Assembly: GCA_045536365.1 (NCBI GenBank)
Contig: JAZSNL010000020.1
Span: 62,001-126,000, forward strand
Direction of reading: 5' to 3'
Length of the DNA: 64,000 nucleotides
DNA from: JAZSNL01 sp045536365
GTDB taxonomy: Bacteria; Bacillota_I; Bacilli_A; ML615J-28; CAG-313
The notes under the pieces: generated by a model
Databases searched by the model: none
Told to the model about the DNA's origin: nothing
The model's input: only the letters and a program-made list of their open reading frames with translations
Program-made: the position numbers and the translations under genes
Shown: positions 17,271-25,080 of the stretch, in pieces
How the letters are laid out: each line of letters opens with the position of its first letter
How positions within the stretch are numbered: position 1 is the first letter of the stretch

Positions 17271-17960
17271 TTAGGATATAGTTATTATGAGGATACTCGT
17301 AATAGCCCTGTTGAAACTCAGTTATTCTATTGCAACTCTAGATATTATTCACCTGAACTTTGTAGGTTCATAAGTCCAGATAGTATTGAGTATTTAGATC
17401 CTGAAAGTATCAATGGATTGAACTTATATGCGTACTGTGGAAATGATCCCGTTAATAAGTATGATCCTACAGGTCACATCGCGATTAGTACAATTATTGG
17501 AATAATTCTTGGTATAGGTGCTTTGGCGGCAACCGCTAATGATATTTATCAAATTGCAAGTGGAAATGTGTATGTAGATATGAATAAAACAGATAATGAA
17601 AATGTTCATATTGAAAATTCCTATAAAATACTAACCCCTTGGATGAGATATGGTTATAGTTTCTATTTGAATCATTTTAATCCTAATACTAAAGATGTTA
17701 TTCAGGGAAGTACAGCAGGAGTTCAATTTGAATGGGAATTGCATAATTATGCTGCTTGGCTGGGTTTTGGTGGAGAGCCAGCTAAACATCTTGATGTTGG
17801 AAAAACTATATTTGCGGATGGGGAAGCTCATCCATTAAGGGATAAAGATGGTGATATCACAAAAGAAGGTGTGATGTCACTAGGAATGAGGATAGGTTAT
17901 ATTTTATCAGGTAACCCTATATATTGGATTCCGGATTTAATTATAAATGGAGGATTTTAA
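17271..17960 (+). pseudogene. displaced RHS C-terminal cassette 3 (core plus tip, no start codon)
   Basis: The frame opens directly after a TAA with LGYSYYEDTRN, then VETQLFYCNSRYYSPELCRF, and runs to the TAA at 17958-17960. There is no proper initiator; a TTG at 17418 is the first candidate. The tip has a hydrophobic start (STIIGIILGIGALAATAN), then NVHIENS, FEWELHNYAAWL and DGEAHPL, and is homologous to the cassette 2 tip. The lipoprotein gene starts one base after the stop, with its ribosome binding site inside this frame, so the two were once coupled. Confidence 0.75.
17397..17468 (+). repeat. RHS core end repeat, cassette 3 copy
   Basis: Partner of 16002-16073, with two mismatches in 72 nt. 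Confidence 0.88.
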
Positions 17961-17961
17961 A

Positions 17962-18819
17962 ATGAAAAAGATATGCGTATTACTTTTAACAATATTAACT
18001 TTGCTTTTAACTTCCTGTGGAGAAGACACAACACGATTAGCAAAAGATGAATTTTCGAAATATTATAATGGAAGAAATGAAGTTGTTTTAAATTATTTAG
18101 ATAATCTTTACTTTGAAAATTATATCCTTAGTTTAAGTGATTTGATAGAAAAGAGTGAATTTAATAATGGTTTGATTATAAAACAAGATAAATTCTTTTT
18201 TTCAACCTCTACAGAAAATTCAATGTATGATTTCACTTTAAATATTTATGAGGCAAATTTACAAGGCACGAATGTAAAAATGATTTTTTCCAAAGATGGG
18301 TATAAAACTCATCCTTGGGTCTATGCTATTGATGAAATGTTTTATGTGGAATTTTATTCAAATAATGCTTTTGATTTAAAAAGTAAATTAATTGATAAAT
18401 ATACAATATCTACAAGAATTTATGAGAATGTTGCTAGTGGAGAGGATTGTTCTTTATCTGACTATTTTCAAAGTGACTCTCAAAGTAGATACAGTATTGA
18501 AGTAGTAGAAAACATATCTCCTCAAGAACATGGTGAATTTATTATTACTGACTTAGAAAATGGAATAACTAATATTATAGATGATGATTACTTAAAAGAT
18601 ACGATTTATATTGAGTCTATGGAAAAATTTAATTATAGTCCAATGAGATTTGATATATCAAATGACAAGATTTTATTAACATATGGAATAGGTGCAGGAG
18701 ATGGATGGAATAATGCGCATTTGATATTTGAATATGATTTTAATTCGAATAAATTAAAATATCAATTACTTGCATTTCCAGATGATTTGATGAATGTAAA
18801 AATTATATACATTGGTTAA
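17962..18819 (+). CDS. lipoprotein, candidate immunity partner of cassette 3
   Basis: A 285-residue lipoprotein (LTSC, Cys19). ATG 17962 is chosen over 17947 because GGAGG sits 8 bases before it and the signal peptide then begins at once. The C-terminal half contains YSIEVVENISPQEHG, DTIYIESMEKFNYSP and LLTYGIGAGDGWN. A second, broken copy lies at 19438-20280. Between the copies the leader and the C-terminal half are strongly conserved, while residues about 45-140 have diverged, as expected for a binding region under diversifying pressure. No family recognised. Confidence 0.6.
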   Translation: MKKICVLLLTILTLLLTSCGEDTTRLAKDEFSKYYNGRNEVVLNYLDNLYFENYILSLSDLIEKSEFNNGLIIKQDKFFFSTSTENSMYDFTLNIYEANLQGTNVKMIFSKDGYKTHPWVYAIDEMFYVEFYSNNAFDLKSKLIDKYTISTRIYENVASGEDCSLSDYFQSDSQSRYSIEVVENISPQEHGEFIITDLENGITNIIDDDYLKDTIYIESMEKFNYSPMRFDISNDKILLTYGIGAGDGWNNAHLIFEYDFNSNKLKYQLLAFPDDLMNVKIIYIG

Positions 18820-19290
18820 ATTTTAAATTCTCGTGTACTAATAAAAACCAAACAAAACTCAAAATATTTGACATTCAAGAGAAAAAGTAATAGAACCAAA
18901 GTTATTTTGGTAAAACAATTGCTTTTGATTTTTATAATATAGATGAAGTAATATTGTTTGAGAATATTATTAATTAATATTACTTTTAGGAGACACTTGG
19001 ATACGAAGATGATTATTACAAACATAATTAATAATTTTGTAGACTAATATAAAAAATATCATTATTAACAAGGGTGGAACTGAGTAATATCAGTTTCATC
19101 CTTTCTTACATTTAGTGGGAAAGAAGCGAAACCTAGGTATTCTAGTTGTCGCAATAGTCGAAAATGCAATTTGTTGCATTTTCCTTATCCTGCCTCTAAA
19201 ATAAGCAAATTTTCAACACTTTTGAGTTAGATATTTAAATTTAATATTTTTGTTTTTAGTTGATTAATTTTGTATTAATATAAAAAATGT
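18820..19290. other. gene-free stretch with RNA-like elements
   Basis: No credible reading frame. It holds a T-box-like hairpin (19070-19104) and a perfect 10-bp stem GAAAATGCAA/TTGCATTTTC at 19160-19183 with a TTTG loop and no T-run. The rest is AT-rich and seems to be decayed intercassette DNA. Confidence 0.5.
19070..19104 (+). promoter_or_regulatory. T-box-like antiterminator/terminator remnant
   Basis: AAGGGTGGAAC followed by GTTTCATCCTTT resembles the conserved 3' half of a T-box leader (GGGTGGNAC, then TTCGTCCCTT). A possible stem I start (AAGAGAAAAAGTAATAG) lies about 190 bases upstream. The CGCG part of the motif is missing and no synthetase or amino-acid gene follows. It is either a relict riboswitch or just a 14-bp hairpin. 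Confidence 0.35.
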
Positions 19291-19298
19291 GGTATAAT
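19270..19298 (+). promoter_or_regulatory. promoter-like sequence before the decayed cassette
   Basis: TTGTAT at 19270-19275, a 17-bp spacer and TATAAT at 19293-19298. A hairpin TTATCC-ACAA-GGATAA follows at 19313-19328. Confidence 0.5.
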
Positions 19299-19330
19299 CA
19301 TTATGTGAAATAATTATCCACAAGGATAAT

Positions 19331-19437
19331 TAAGATTATGACGTCGAGTAATGTCATTAGAATGAGGATAGCTTATATTAGGTTTGGTAACCCTATGTTT
19401 TGGATTCCGGATTTAATTGTGAATGGAGGATTTTAAA
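19331..19437 (+). pseudogene. decayed RHS cassette 4: core start joined to tip end
   Basis: GATTATGACGTCGAG codes for the core residues DYDVE, then the sequence jumps to the end of a cassette-3-like tip. From 19361 it matches 17885 onward (AATGAGGATAG...), down to the GGAGGATTTTAAA before the lipoprotein start. Nearly all of the core and tip has been deleted. The leading GATAA..AAGATTATGACG also occurs at 20421-20439 before cassette 5. Confidence 0.65.
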
Positions 19438-20280
19438 TTGAAGAAGATATGCCTATTATTTTTAACAATATTAACTTTGCTTTTAACTTCTTGTAGATAA
19501 GATACAACGCAATTAGCAAAAGATGAGTTTTCGAAATATTATAATGGGAAAGACGAAGTTGTCTTAAATATTGAAGACAATCTTTATTTTGAAAATCATA
19601 TTTTAGAGAGTGAAAGTTTAAAAAATTCATATGGTTCTATAGTTTTTCACGAAAACTTAATTTATTATGTATCAATTAATAGTTTAAAGAAAAAATATAG
19701 AAATGAATTTATAAACATTTATACCTGTGATTGCTATGGCGAAAATACAAATATTATTTATTCAAAAGAGATAAATACAAATAGTAATATTACATTAAAA
19801 ACAAATAAAGACTCTTATTATATTGAATACAAAAAAGAAAAGTTGATTTATATTGATAAATACACAATATCAACAGGAATTTACGAAAATATTGCTAGTG
19901 GCAAAGATTGTAGTCTATCTGATTATATGCCAAAAGAAGAACAAAGCAGATATAGTATTGAAGTAATAGAAAATATATCACCTCAAAAACACGGAAAATT
20001 TATTGTCACTGATTTAGAAACAGGTTTATCTAATATAATAGATGATGAATATTTAAGGAACACAATATATATTGAGTCTATGGAGAAGTTTAATTATAGT
20101 CCTAAAAGAGTTGATATATCTAACGGACATATTTTATTAACATATGGAATAGGTGCAGGAGATGGATGGAACTATCCACATTTAGTTTTTGAATATGATT
20201 TTGATTCAAATACATTGGAATACAAATTATTAGCATTTCCATTTGATAGCGTGCCTATAGAGATTATCTATATTGGTTAA
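19438..20280 (+). pseudogene. broken paralogue of the cassette 3 lipoprotein
   Basis: Aligned with 17962-18819, the start is TTG instead of ATG, and codon 21 (19498-19500) is TAA two codons after the lipobox Cys. Downstream the frame stays open for 260 codons and keeps SIEVIENISPQKHG, NTIYIESMEKFNYSP and LLTYGIGAGDGWN. A TTG at 19843 could start a 145-residue remnant with no signal peptide. The middle third differs strongly from the intact copy. One nonsense mutation in an otherwise open frame suggests recent loss, a sequencing error or recoding. Confidence 0.75.
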
Positions 20281-20306
20281 AAAGTCGATATTATAGAAAC
20301 AGGATA

Positions 20307-20337
20307 AGAGTTGTGCTCAAATTTTGGGTACAACTCT
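20307..20337 (+). terminator. hairpin after the broken lipoprotein gene
   Basis: AGAGTTGTGC and GTACAACTCT pair around an 11-base loop. There is no T-run. It is followed by the small AAATGGG-ATA-CCCATTT hairpin. Confidence 0.45.
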
Positions 20338-20345
20338 GATTCCGC

Positions 20346-20362
20346 AAATGGGATACCCATTT
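20346..20362. repeat. small conserved hairpin before cassette 5
   Basis: AAATGGG-ATA-CCCATTT, the counterpart of 17235-17251 with a T-A to G-C pair change that keeps the stem. Confidence 0.6.
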
Positions 20363-20429
20363 CAAGTTTATAAGAATGAAGAAGCAATATTATCTATATA
20401 TTTGTTAGTTAATATTTAAGGATAACCAA

Positions 20430-20799
20430 GATTATGACGGCGAAACTCAGTTATTTTATTGCAACTCTAGATATTATTCGCCTGAATTATGCATATGGAT
20501 TTACCATTTTCTCTGCGGGAGGCAATTTGGGTAGAAAAGATTGGTATTTAGACGAGAGTAAAGAAAGATCGATATATTTTAGTGGTTTTAATTTAGAGGT
20601 TTCTATAGAAATATCAGAAGATATGAAAAGTGAAAAGGATTTGTTTAGTGTGGCTTGCAGTATTTTTAAATTTGGATATGATGGAAAATTTATTGATTTT
20701 AACATAGCTTTAGGTCTTACACAAGAATATATTAATATTGATATTGTTGCTATTATTCGAGAGATAGAAGACGTTTTAAAAAATGGGAGAAGAGTATAA
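20430..20799 (+). pseudogene. displaced RHS cassette 5: short core fused out of frame to a downstream reading frame
   Basis: GATTATGACGGCGAAACTCAG and following bases code DYDGETQLFYCNSRYYSPELC in the core frame. At about 20492 the homology ends and another sequence begins whose open frame is different. From ATG 20434 that frame reads the core DNA out of phase and then continues as FTIFSAGGNLGRKDWYLDES to the stop at 20797-20799. The last 100 residues are a plausible protein fragment with no recognised domain, perhaps the end of an immunity or tip gene joined by recombination. Whether it is translated is unclear. Confidence 0.55.
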
Positions 20800-21117
20800 G
20801 TGGTAAATAATAAGGAAATAAGATTACGTATAGAACTAGGTATATTAAAAAAAAGATATTGCGCATTATGCGGGTTAAAACTTAACAGAAAAATTATATG
20901 TATAGATCAGATATATGTATATAGACCCTTTTGCCTACCTTTTTTAAAAGAGAAAAAAGCGAAGAGGATAGTTGTTACTCCGGTATATTATTGTAGAAAA
21001 TGCAACTATATGATAGATTATGATTCGCAAAAAAAAATATCAATTAAACAAAAAGAGAGCAATTCTTATATTTTGTTAGAAGGTAACAATTTAATTAAAA
21101 AATTAAAAATAAAATAA
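20800..21117 (+). CDS. small zinc-ribbon protein
   Basis: A 105-residue basic protein, start GTG 20800 directly after the preceding stop, with GGGAGA upstream. Two CxxC pairs (CALCG near 21, CRKC near 67) make a four-Cys zinc site. No membrane segment. It closes the toxin region together with the small membrane protein that follows. Function unknown; a link to the toxin cassettes is only positional. Confidence 0.55.
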   Translation: MVNNKEIRLRIELGILKKRYCALCGLKLNRKIICIDQIYVYRPFCLPFLKEKKAKRIVVTPVYYCRKCNYMIDYDSQKKISIKQKESNSYILLEGNNLIKKLKIK

Positions 21118-21134
21118 TAAGAGGTGATAATATT

Positions 21135-21371
21135 ATGAACAAAAGAAAATATTCTATGATGGATAAAGTTTTAAGTTATATTCTTCTGGTCTTAGCTATT
21201 TTTGGCTGCACGTTAGGATTGTTGATTGTGACATCTACCATAAAATTAGTTGATTCTTTTCCAATTTCATCTAGTCGGTTTGGTTTTTATTTGATAATAA
21301 TTAGCTTGTTTTGTTTTATATATTCTATTATTATTATTGTTTTATCAAATAAACAATTAAAGCGCAAATAA
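21135..21371 (+). CDS. small two-helix membrane protein
   Basis: A 78-residue protein with two membrane segments (ILLVLAIFGCTLGLLIVTS and FYLIIISLFCFIYSIIIIVL) and a basic tail. The ATG is preceded by AAGAGGTGATA. It lies 17 bases after the zinc-ribbon gene. No family recognised. Such proteins are sometimes immunity or holin-like, but nothing here decides it. Confidence 0.5.
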   Translation: MNKRKYSMMDKVLSYILLVLAIFGCTLGLLIVTSTIKLVDSFPISSSRFGFYLIIISLFCFIYSIIIIVLSNKQLKRK

Positions 21372-21518
21372 AATTTTTAATAAGATGAGATTATGATGTT
21401 GACATATAAATTTATTGGTTATGATGTTCATAAAGTTTTTATTATTATGAATGTAACATAGGTATCTTATTAGTTATTAAAAACAAAAAGGTAATTTAGT
21501 AGGTATTACAAAATATAA

Positions 21519-21555
21519 AAAAGTGTTTAGTGAATATTCACTAAACACTTTTATT
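21519..21555. terminator. bidirectional terminator
   Basis: A perfect 17-bp palindrome with the arm AAAAGTGTTTAGTGAAT, A-rich on one side and T-rich on the other, between the toxin locus (plus strand) and cvfB (minus strand). Confidence 0.9.
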
Positions 21556-22399
21556 TTACTTTTATGATGCGGTGGTCTTCTATAATAATTAAACGTTTTT
21601 TGTATAGATTACCCACTGCTCTTTTGAAAGCACTTTTACTCATTTGAAAGTATTTTGATATTTCTTCTGGAGTTGAAGCATTACCAAGAGGTAATACTCC
21701 TCCCATTTTATCTAAATAATCTAATATTATTTGGCTATCGTCTAATCTTGCTACTTCTTTTTGTGCAATAGTAGTACCATAATAATATCCTTTTTCATTA
21801 ATATGGTTAATGGTAAATTCGATTCTTTCACCTAAACGGTATTTTTTTCTGATTAAGCTTTTATGAATAAAAACATAATTATAATCATCTGTGTAAATAC
21901 CTAGTCCTTCACTGTTAATTTTAGATACAGTGCCTGATGATGATTCTCCTTTACTTAATTTAATTATTTCTTTTATTTTGTCTTCATGATTAATAATTCT
22001 TGCGGTAAGTTGATCTGTTTTACTCTTTAATATACATGGTAATTTATCACCAACCATTGGCCATGCTTTGCGGTAATTAGGTAAGTAATCTGCTGATAGT
22101 AATATATCTTTTGTAATACCAATATTAACAAATACTCCTGCGTCATTTATTCCGACTACTTCAACAAAACCATATTGATCGATAGTGATTAAAGGTTCTT
22201 CCATTGTTGCACAAAGTCTTTTCTTTTGATCATAGTATAAAAATGCTTTTATTTCTTCTCCCGGTGTTAGTTTTCTTGTTGCTTGATTGAAGTGTAAAAA
22301 GACATAGGTTGTTAATTCAGGATCTTTTGGACTTAAAGTATAACTGATATCAGTTTCTCTTTTTACAATAAATTCATTAACTGCACCGACTTTTAACAT
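21551..22399 (-). CDS. cvfB: CvfB/YitL-family S1-domain RNA-binding protein
   Basis: A 282-residue cytoplasmic protein. Tandem S1-like OB domains are visible (FVEVVGINDAGVFVNIGITKDIL and GTVSKINSEGLGIYTDDYNYVFIHKSL), and a C-terminal winged helix (STPEEISKYFQMSKSAFKRAVGNLYKK) follows, the CvfB layout. In Staphylococcus this protein affects virulence gene mRNA. Good Shine-Dalgarno (AAGGTAGTGAT). It is convergent with the toxin locus and shares its terminator. Confidence 0.88.
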   Translation of the reverse strand: MLKVGAVNEFIVKRETDISYTLSPKDPELTTYVFLHFNQATRKLTPGEEIKAFLYYDQKKRLCATMEEPLITIDQYGFVEVVGINDAGVFVNIGITKDILLSADYLPNYRKAWPMVGDKLPCILKSKTDQLTARIINHEDKIKEIIKLSKGESSSGTVSKINSEGLGIYTDDYNYVFIHKSLIRKKYRLGERIEFTINHINEKGYYYGTTIAQKEVARLDDSQIILDYLDKMGGVLPLGNASTPEEISKYFQMSKSAFKRAVGNLYKKRLIIIEDHRIIKVK

Positions 22400-22484
22400 T
22401 TTATCACTACCTTTCTTTATAAATTAATTATATCAAAAAATAATAAATATTTCAATTATTAAAACAAAACTATTTGTATGTTAC

Positions 22485-22513
22485 TTGCAATTATAGTTAA
22501 AATATGGTATAAT
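22485..22513 (+). promoter_or_regulatory. rplS promoter
   Basis: TTGCAA at 22485-22490, a 17-bp spacer and TATAAT at 22508-22513. Confidence 0.85.
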
Positions 22514-22519
22514 ATATAG

Positions 22520-22612
22520 GATGTTGGAATTGTCCGATGTCATAACACAATATTCCGCTGGTATCTAATAATTGTAGGATACGTATGAAAATTGGAAGAT
22601 AATAAAGGAGTG
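22520..22612 (+). promoter_or_regulatory. candidate L19 leader (ribosomal protein autoregulation)
   Basis: About 100 bases of structured 5' UTR between promoter and rplS. TGTTG/AACA and GAAT/ATTC pairings enclose the first part, then ATTCCGCTGG and the stem GTATC/GATAC. Firmicute rplS mRNAs are known to carry an L19-binding leader; the assignment here rests on position, size and pairing. A covariance-model scan would decide. Confidence 0.6.
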
Positions 22613-22619
22613 TAAAAAA

Positions 22620-22967
22620 ATGAGTCAACAATTAATTAAAGCGGTTACTCAATCTTACATGAGAAATGATATCCCTGAATTTAGAGCAGGTGATACAGTA
22701 AAAGTTCACGTAAGAATTAAAGAAGGCGACCGTGAAAGAATCCAAGTATTTGAAGGTTTAGTAATTGGCCGTCGTGGAGGAGGCATTAGCGAAACTTATA
22801 CAGTTAGAAAAATGTCTTCAGGTGTTGGTGTTGAAAGAACATTCCCTGTTCATTCTCCAATGGTTGCAAAAATCGAAGTTACTCGTTTAGGTAAAGTTCG
22901 CCGTGCTAAGTTAGGTTATATCCGTAACTTATCTGCAAGAGCAGCTCGTATCAAAGAACGTCGATAA
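22620..22967 (+). CDS. rplS: 50S ribosomal protein L19
   Basis: A 115-residue large-subunit protein at the 30S-50S interface. FRAGDTVKVHVRIKEGDRER and FEGLVIGRRGGG are family hallmarks, and the length is standard. AAAGGAG precedes the ATG. It is normally cotranscribed with trmD; here it is monocistronic with its own promoter, leader and terminator. Confidence 0.98.
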   Translation: MSQQLIKAVTQSYMRNDIPEFRAGDTVKVHVRIKEGDRERIQVFEGLVIGRRGGGISETYTVRKMSSGVGVERTFPVHSPMVAKIEVTRLGKVRRAKLGYIRNLSARAARIKERR

Positions 22968-22969
22968 TC

Positions 22970-23006
22970 AAAAAGCACTATGTTTTATACATAGTGCTTT
23001 TTTCTT
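22970..23006. terminator. terminator between rplS and the MFS gene
   Basis: AAAAAGCACTATG and CATAGTGCTTTTT, T-run after rplS and A-run on the other side. The stop codon of the minus-strand MFS gene lies inside it. Confidence 0.9.
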
Positions 23007-24172
23007 TTACTTATAAAATAAATAATATACATAATTAATGATATTAATAATATGATACTAGCTACAATGAATATAGTAGGAGAACCTTTAGAATATATTA
23101 AACTACCTAGTAATGGACCTAAGACATTACCTATTGAAATAATAGTTTGTCTAGCTCCTGTTAATTTACCATTATTGTTATTATTAATATAATTAGATAA
23201 TTCATTTTGTTCAAGAGGTGTTATTAAACCTTTGATAATAATATATATTAAATGAGTAGAAAATAATAAATATAAAATATTAGTTTTAATTGAAAAAGTT
23301 ACAAAAACTAATATTGAAGATATAAAAATAAAAATACTTAAACAATATCCTAGTTTATTACCTTTAATTCTTTTAATAAATGGAATTATTAATAAATTAG
23401 ATACAGCACTAAAAATACCAGTAATTAAAACATAATGTCCTAAAATAGAAGCTTTAAAACCAATATGAATAATATATGTATCCAAATACTTGTTTATTAA
23501 TATTTGACCTATTGTTAAAATCATTAAAGATGCAAGTAATAAATATATTAAATAATTATTTTTTGTTTTTGAAGATTCATTAATAACAATATTTTTTTGA
23601 TCATTATTATTTTTATATACATCCTTAATAAAAATCCCGAATAAAGTTGCAGTTAAAGTAGTAAAACAAACTTGGAAAATAAATATATTATCAATACTTA
23701 AACCGATAATATCTTTTAATAGTCCCCCTATTTCATAACCAACTGATGTTCCTAAAATATAACAAGATGTAAGAATAGATAACATTTTTACTTTTGTCTC
23801 TTTATTTGAATAATCAATACATAAAGACACAAATAACGTAGAAGGAGCAGATATGAAAAATCCCGCAAGAAATCTAAATATTAAAATAATAAAAGGGATT
23901 GAGTTAATAAAACCAAAACCTATTTGTGATAAAGCATAGCCTATTAATCCTAATATAACTAACCATTTTCTCCCTATCTTATCTGATAGAAATCCAAATA
24001 ATATTGCCCCTACAACTTGACCTAGTGACATTAATGATGAGAAAAATCCAAAGTATTCATCGGGTAAATTAAGTAATGTTACATATTCAACTGTTATTGG
24101 GTGAACAATGTTAACTGATATTCCAAATAGAAAATATAGGATGAAGAAAATGAAAATTTTTTTATTGTTCAT
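22985..24172 (-). CDS. major facilitator superfamily transporter
   Basis: A 395-residue inner-membrane carrier with about 12 helices. The loop FGFLSDKIGRKWLVILGL between helices 2 and 3 is the MFS signature G-x-L-x-D-x-x-G-R-K. A second half begins after the Lys/Asn-rich central loop near 190. The start has AAGGTGATTTTATG. No neighbour suggests a substrate; drug or metabolite efflux is the default guess. It stands alone between two terminators. Confidence 0.85.
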   Translation of the reverse strand: MNNKKIFIFFILYFLFGISVNIVHPITVEYVTLLNLPDEYFGFFSSLMSLGQVVGAILFGFLSDKIGRKWLVILGLIGYALSQIGFGFINSIPFIILIFRFLAGFFISAPSTLFVSLCIDYSNKETKVKMLSILTSCYILGTSVGYEIGGLLKDIIGLSIDNIFIFQVCFTTLTATLFGIFIKDVYKNNNDQKNIVINESSKTKNNYLIYLLLASLMILTIGQILINKYLDTYIIHIGFKASILGHYVLITGIFSAVSNLLIIPFIKRIKGNKLGYCLSIFIFISSILVFVTFSIKTNILYLLFSTHLIYIIIKGLITPLEQNELSNYINNNNNGKLTGARQTIISIGNVLGPLLGSLIYSKGSPTIFIVASIILLISLIMYIIYFISKRKKHYV

Positions 24173-24204
24173 AAAATCACCTTATTAAGTATATCATAAA
24201 TAAT

Positions 24205-24236
24205 AAAAAAAATTGAGTCATTGACTCAATTTTATT
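24205..24236 (-). terminator. terminator of the YwaF-like pair
   Basis: AATTGAGTCA and TGACTCAATT form a tight stem. Read on the minus strand it is followed by TTTTTTATT and lies just past the stop of the gene ending at 24232. Confidence 0.8.
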
Positions 24237-25080
24237 TTGCATTTCTTGGATATCTTGTTAATCTTCTTGAATACATTCTAAGAGGTTTTCTGAAATTGAA
24301 AATTAATGTATGAGTTTTTAATCCTTGAATTATATAGAAAGCATTATAGAATATTGCAAGGAATACAATATATATAAATAAGAATAATGGATAACTCATA
24401 CCTAATGTATTTTGAACATCGTTACCTGGTCTAAAATACATCGGATCTGTTGAGATTTTTAATACATAGATTTGTAAGAATGTATATCCCAAGATAACCA
24501 AGAAACAAATTAATTCTCGCAAAGCGCTTTTTTTAAGAGAACCATCATAATATTTAAAATCAGTAAATCTTAATGTTATCATACTAATTGATGTGATAAA
24601 TAGTAATGAATGAGTTACAATTGAATAAATATTTTCAAATTGAAAATATTTATTACAGAATCCTGCTGCAGGATATGCGAAAAAGATAAGTACATTTAAT
24701 ATTGCAGATATTGCAGTGAAATTATAAAAGAATTTTTTATCTATTATTATTGATAAAATCATACACCAAACTGACATAGCACACCAAGGACGTGGTAAAA
24801 GATTCCACATTAAATGTTCTATTGCAAAATAGTCTCCTGATTTAGATAAGATTCCCTTTGCTATATAGATGCCTCTTCTTGTAAGTTCAAAAAATAAAAG
24901 TCCGAATACTAATCCTCTAATTACCCAAAGTCTTGTTTTATAATCTTTATTTCTTAAAAAAGATAATCCTATTGTTATTAAGATGCATAATACTAAAGTG
25001 ATAATGTGGGCTGGCCCCCAAGCGCCGTCAATTTCTGGATTCACTGAAGATTCACTAAAAATCCATTGATGAAATGTCAT
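24232..25080 (-). CDS. YwaF/TIGR02206-like integral membrane protein (second of pair)
   Basis: A 282-residue protein with seven or so membrane helices. HIITLVLCILITIGLSF at the start, FFELTRRGIYI and the loop NLLPRPWCAMSVW are typical of the YwaF-type family (the bacterial relatives of TMEM164). It overlaps its upstream paralogue by ATGA, so the two are coupled and may form a heteromer. The family has no firmly known function in bacteria. Confidence 0.7.
   Translation of the reverse strand: MTFHQWIFSESSVNPEIDGAWGPAHIITLVLCILITIGLSFLRNKDYKTRLWVIRGLVFGLLFFELTRRGIYIAKGILSKSGDYFAIEHLMWNLLPRPWCAMSVWCMILSIIIDKKFFYNFTAISAILNVLIFFAYPAAGFCNKYFQFENIYSIVTHSLLFITSISMITLRFTDFKYYDGSLKKSALRELICFLVILGYTFLQIYVLKISTDPMYFRPGNDVQNTLGMSYPLFLFIYIVFLAIFYNAFYIIQGLKTHTLIFNFRKPLRMYSRRLTRYPRNAK

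Noticed and set aside
19160..19183. Possible small RNA or terminator hairpin
   Set aside because: Perfect stem but no T-run and no promoter close by; mentioned only in the gene-free stretch.
7337..20799. CRISPR array or insertion sequences as the cause of the repeats
   Set aside because: Repeats are long coding RHS core copies without regular spacing, and no transposase or terminal inverted repeats are visible.
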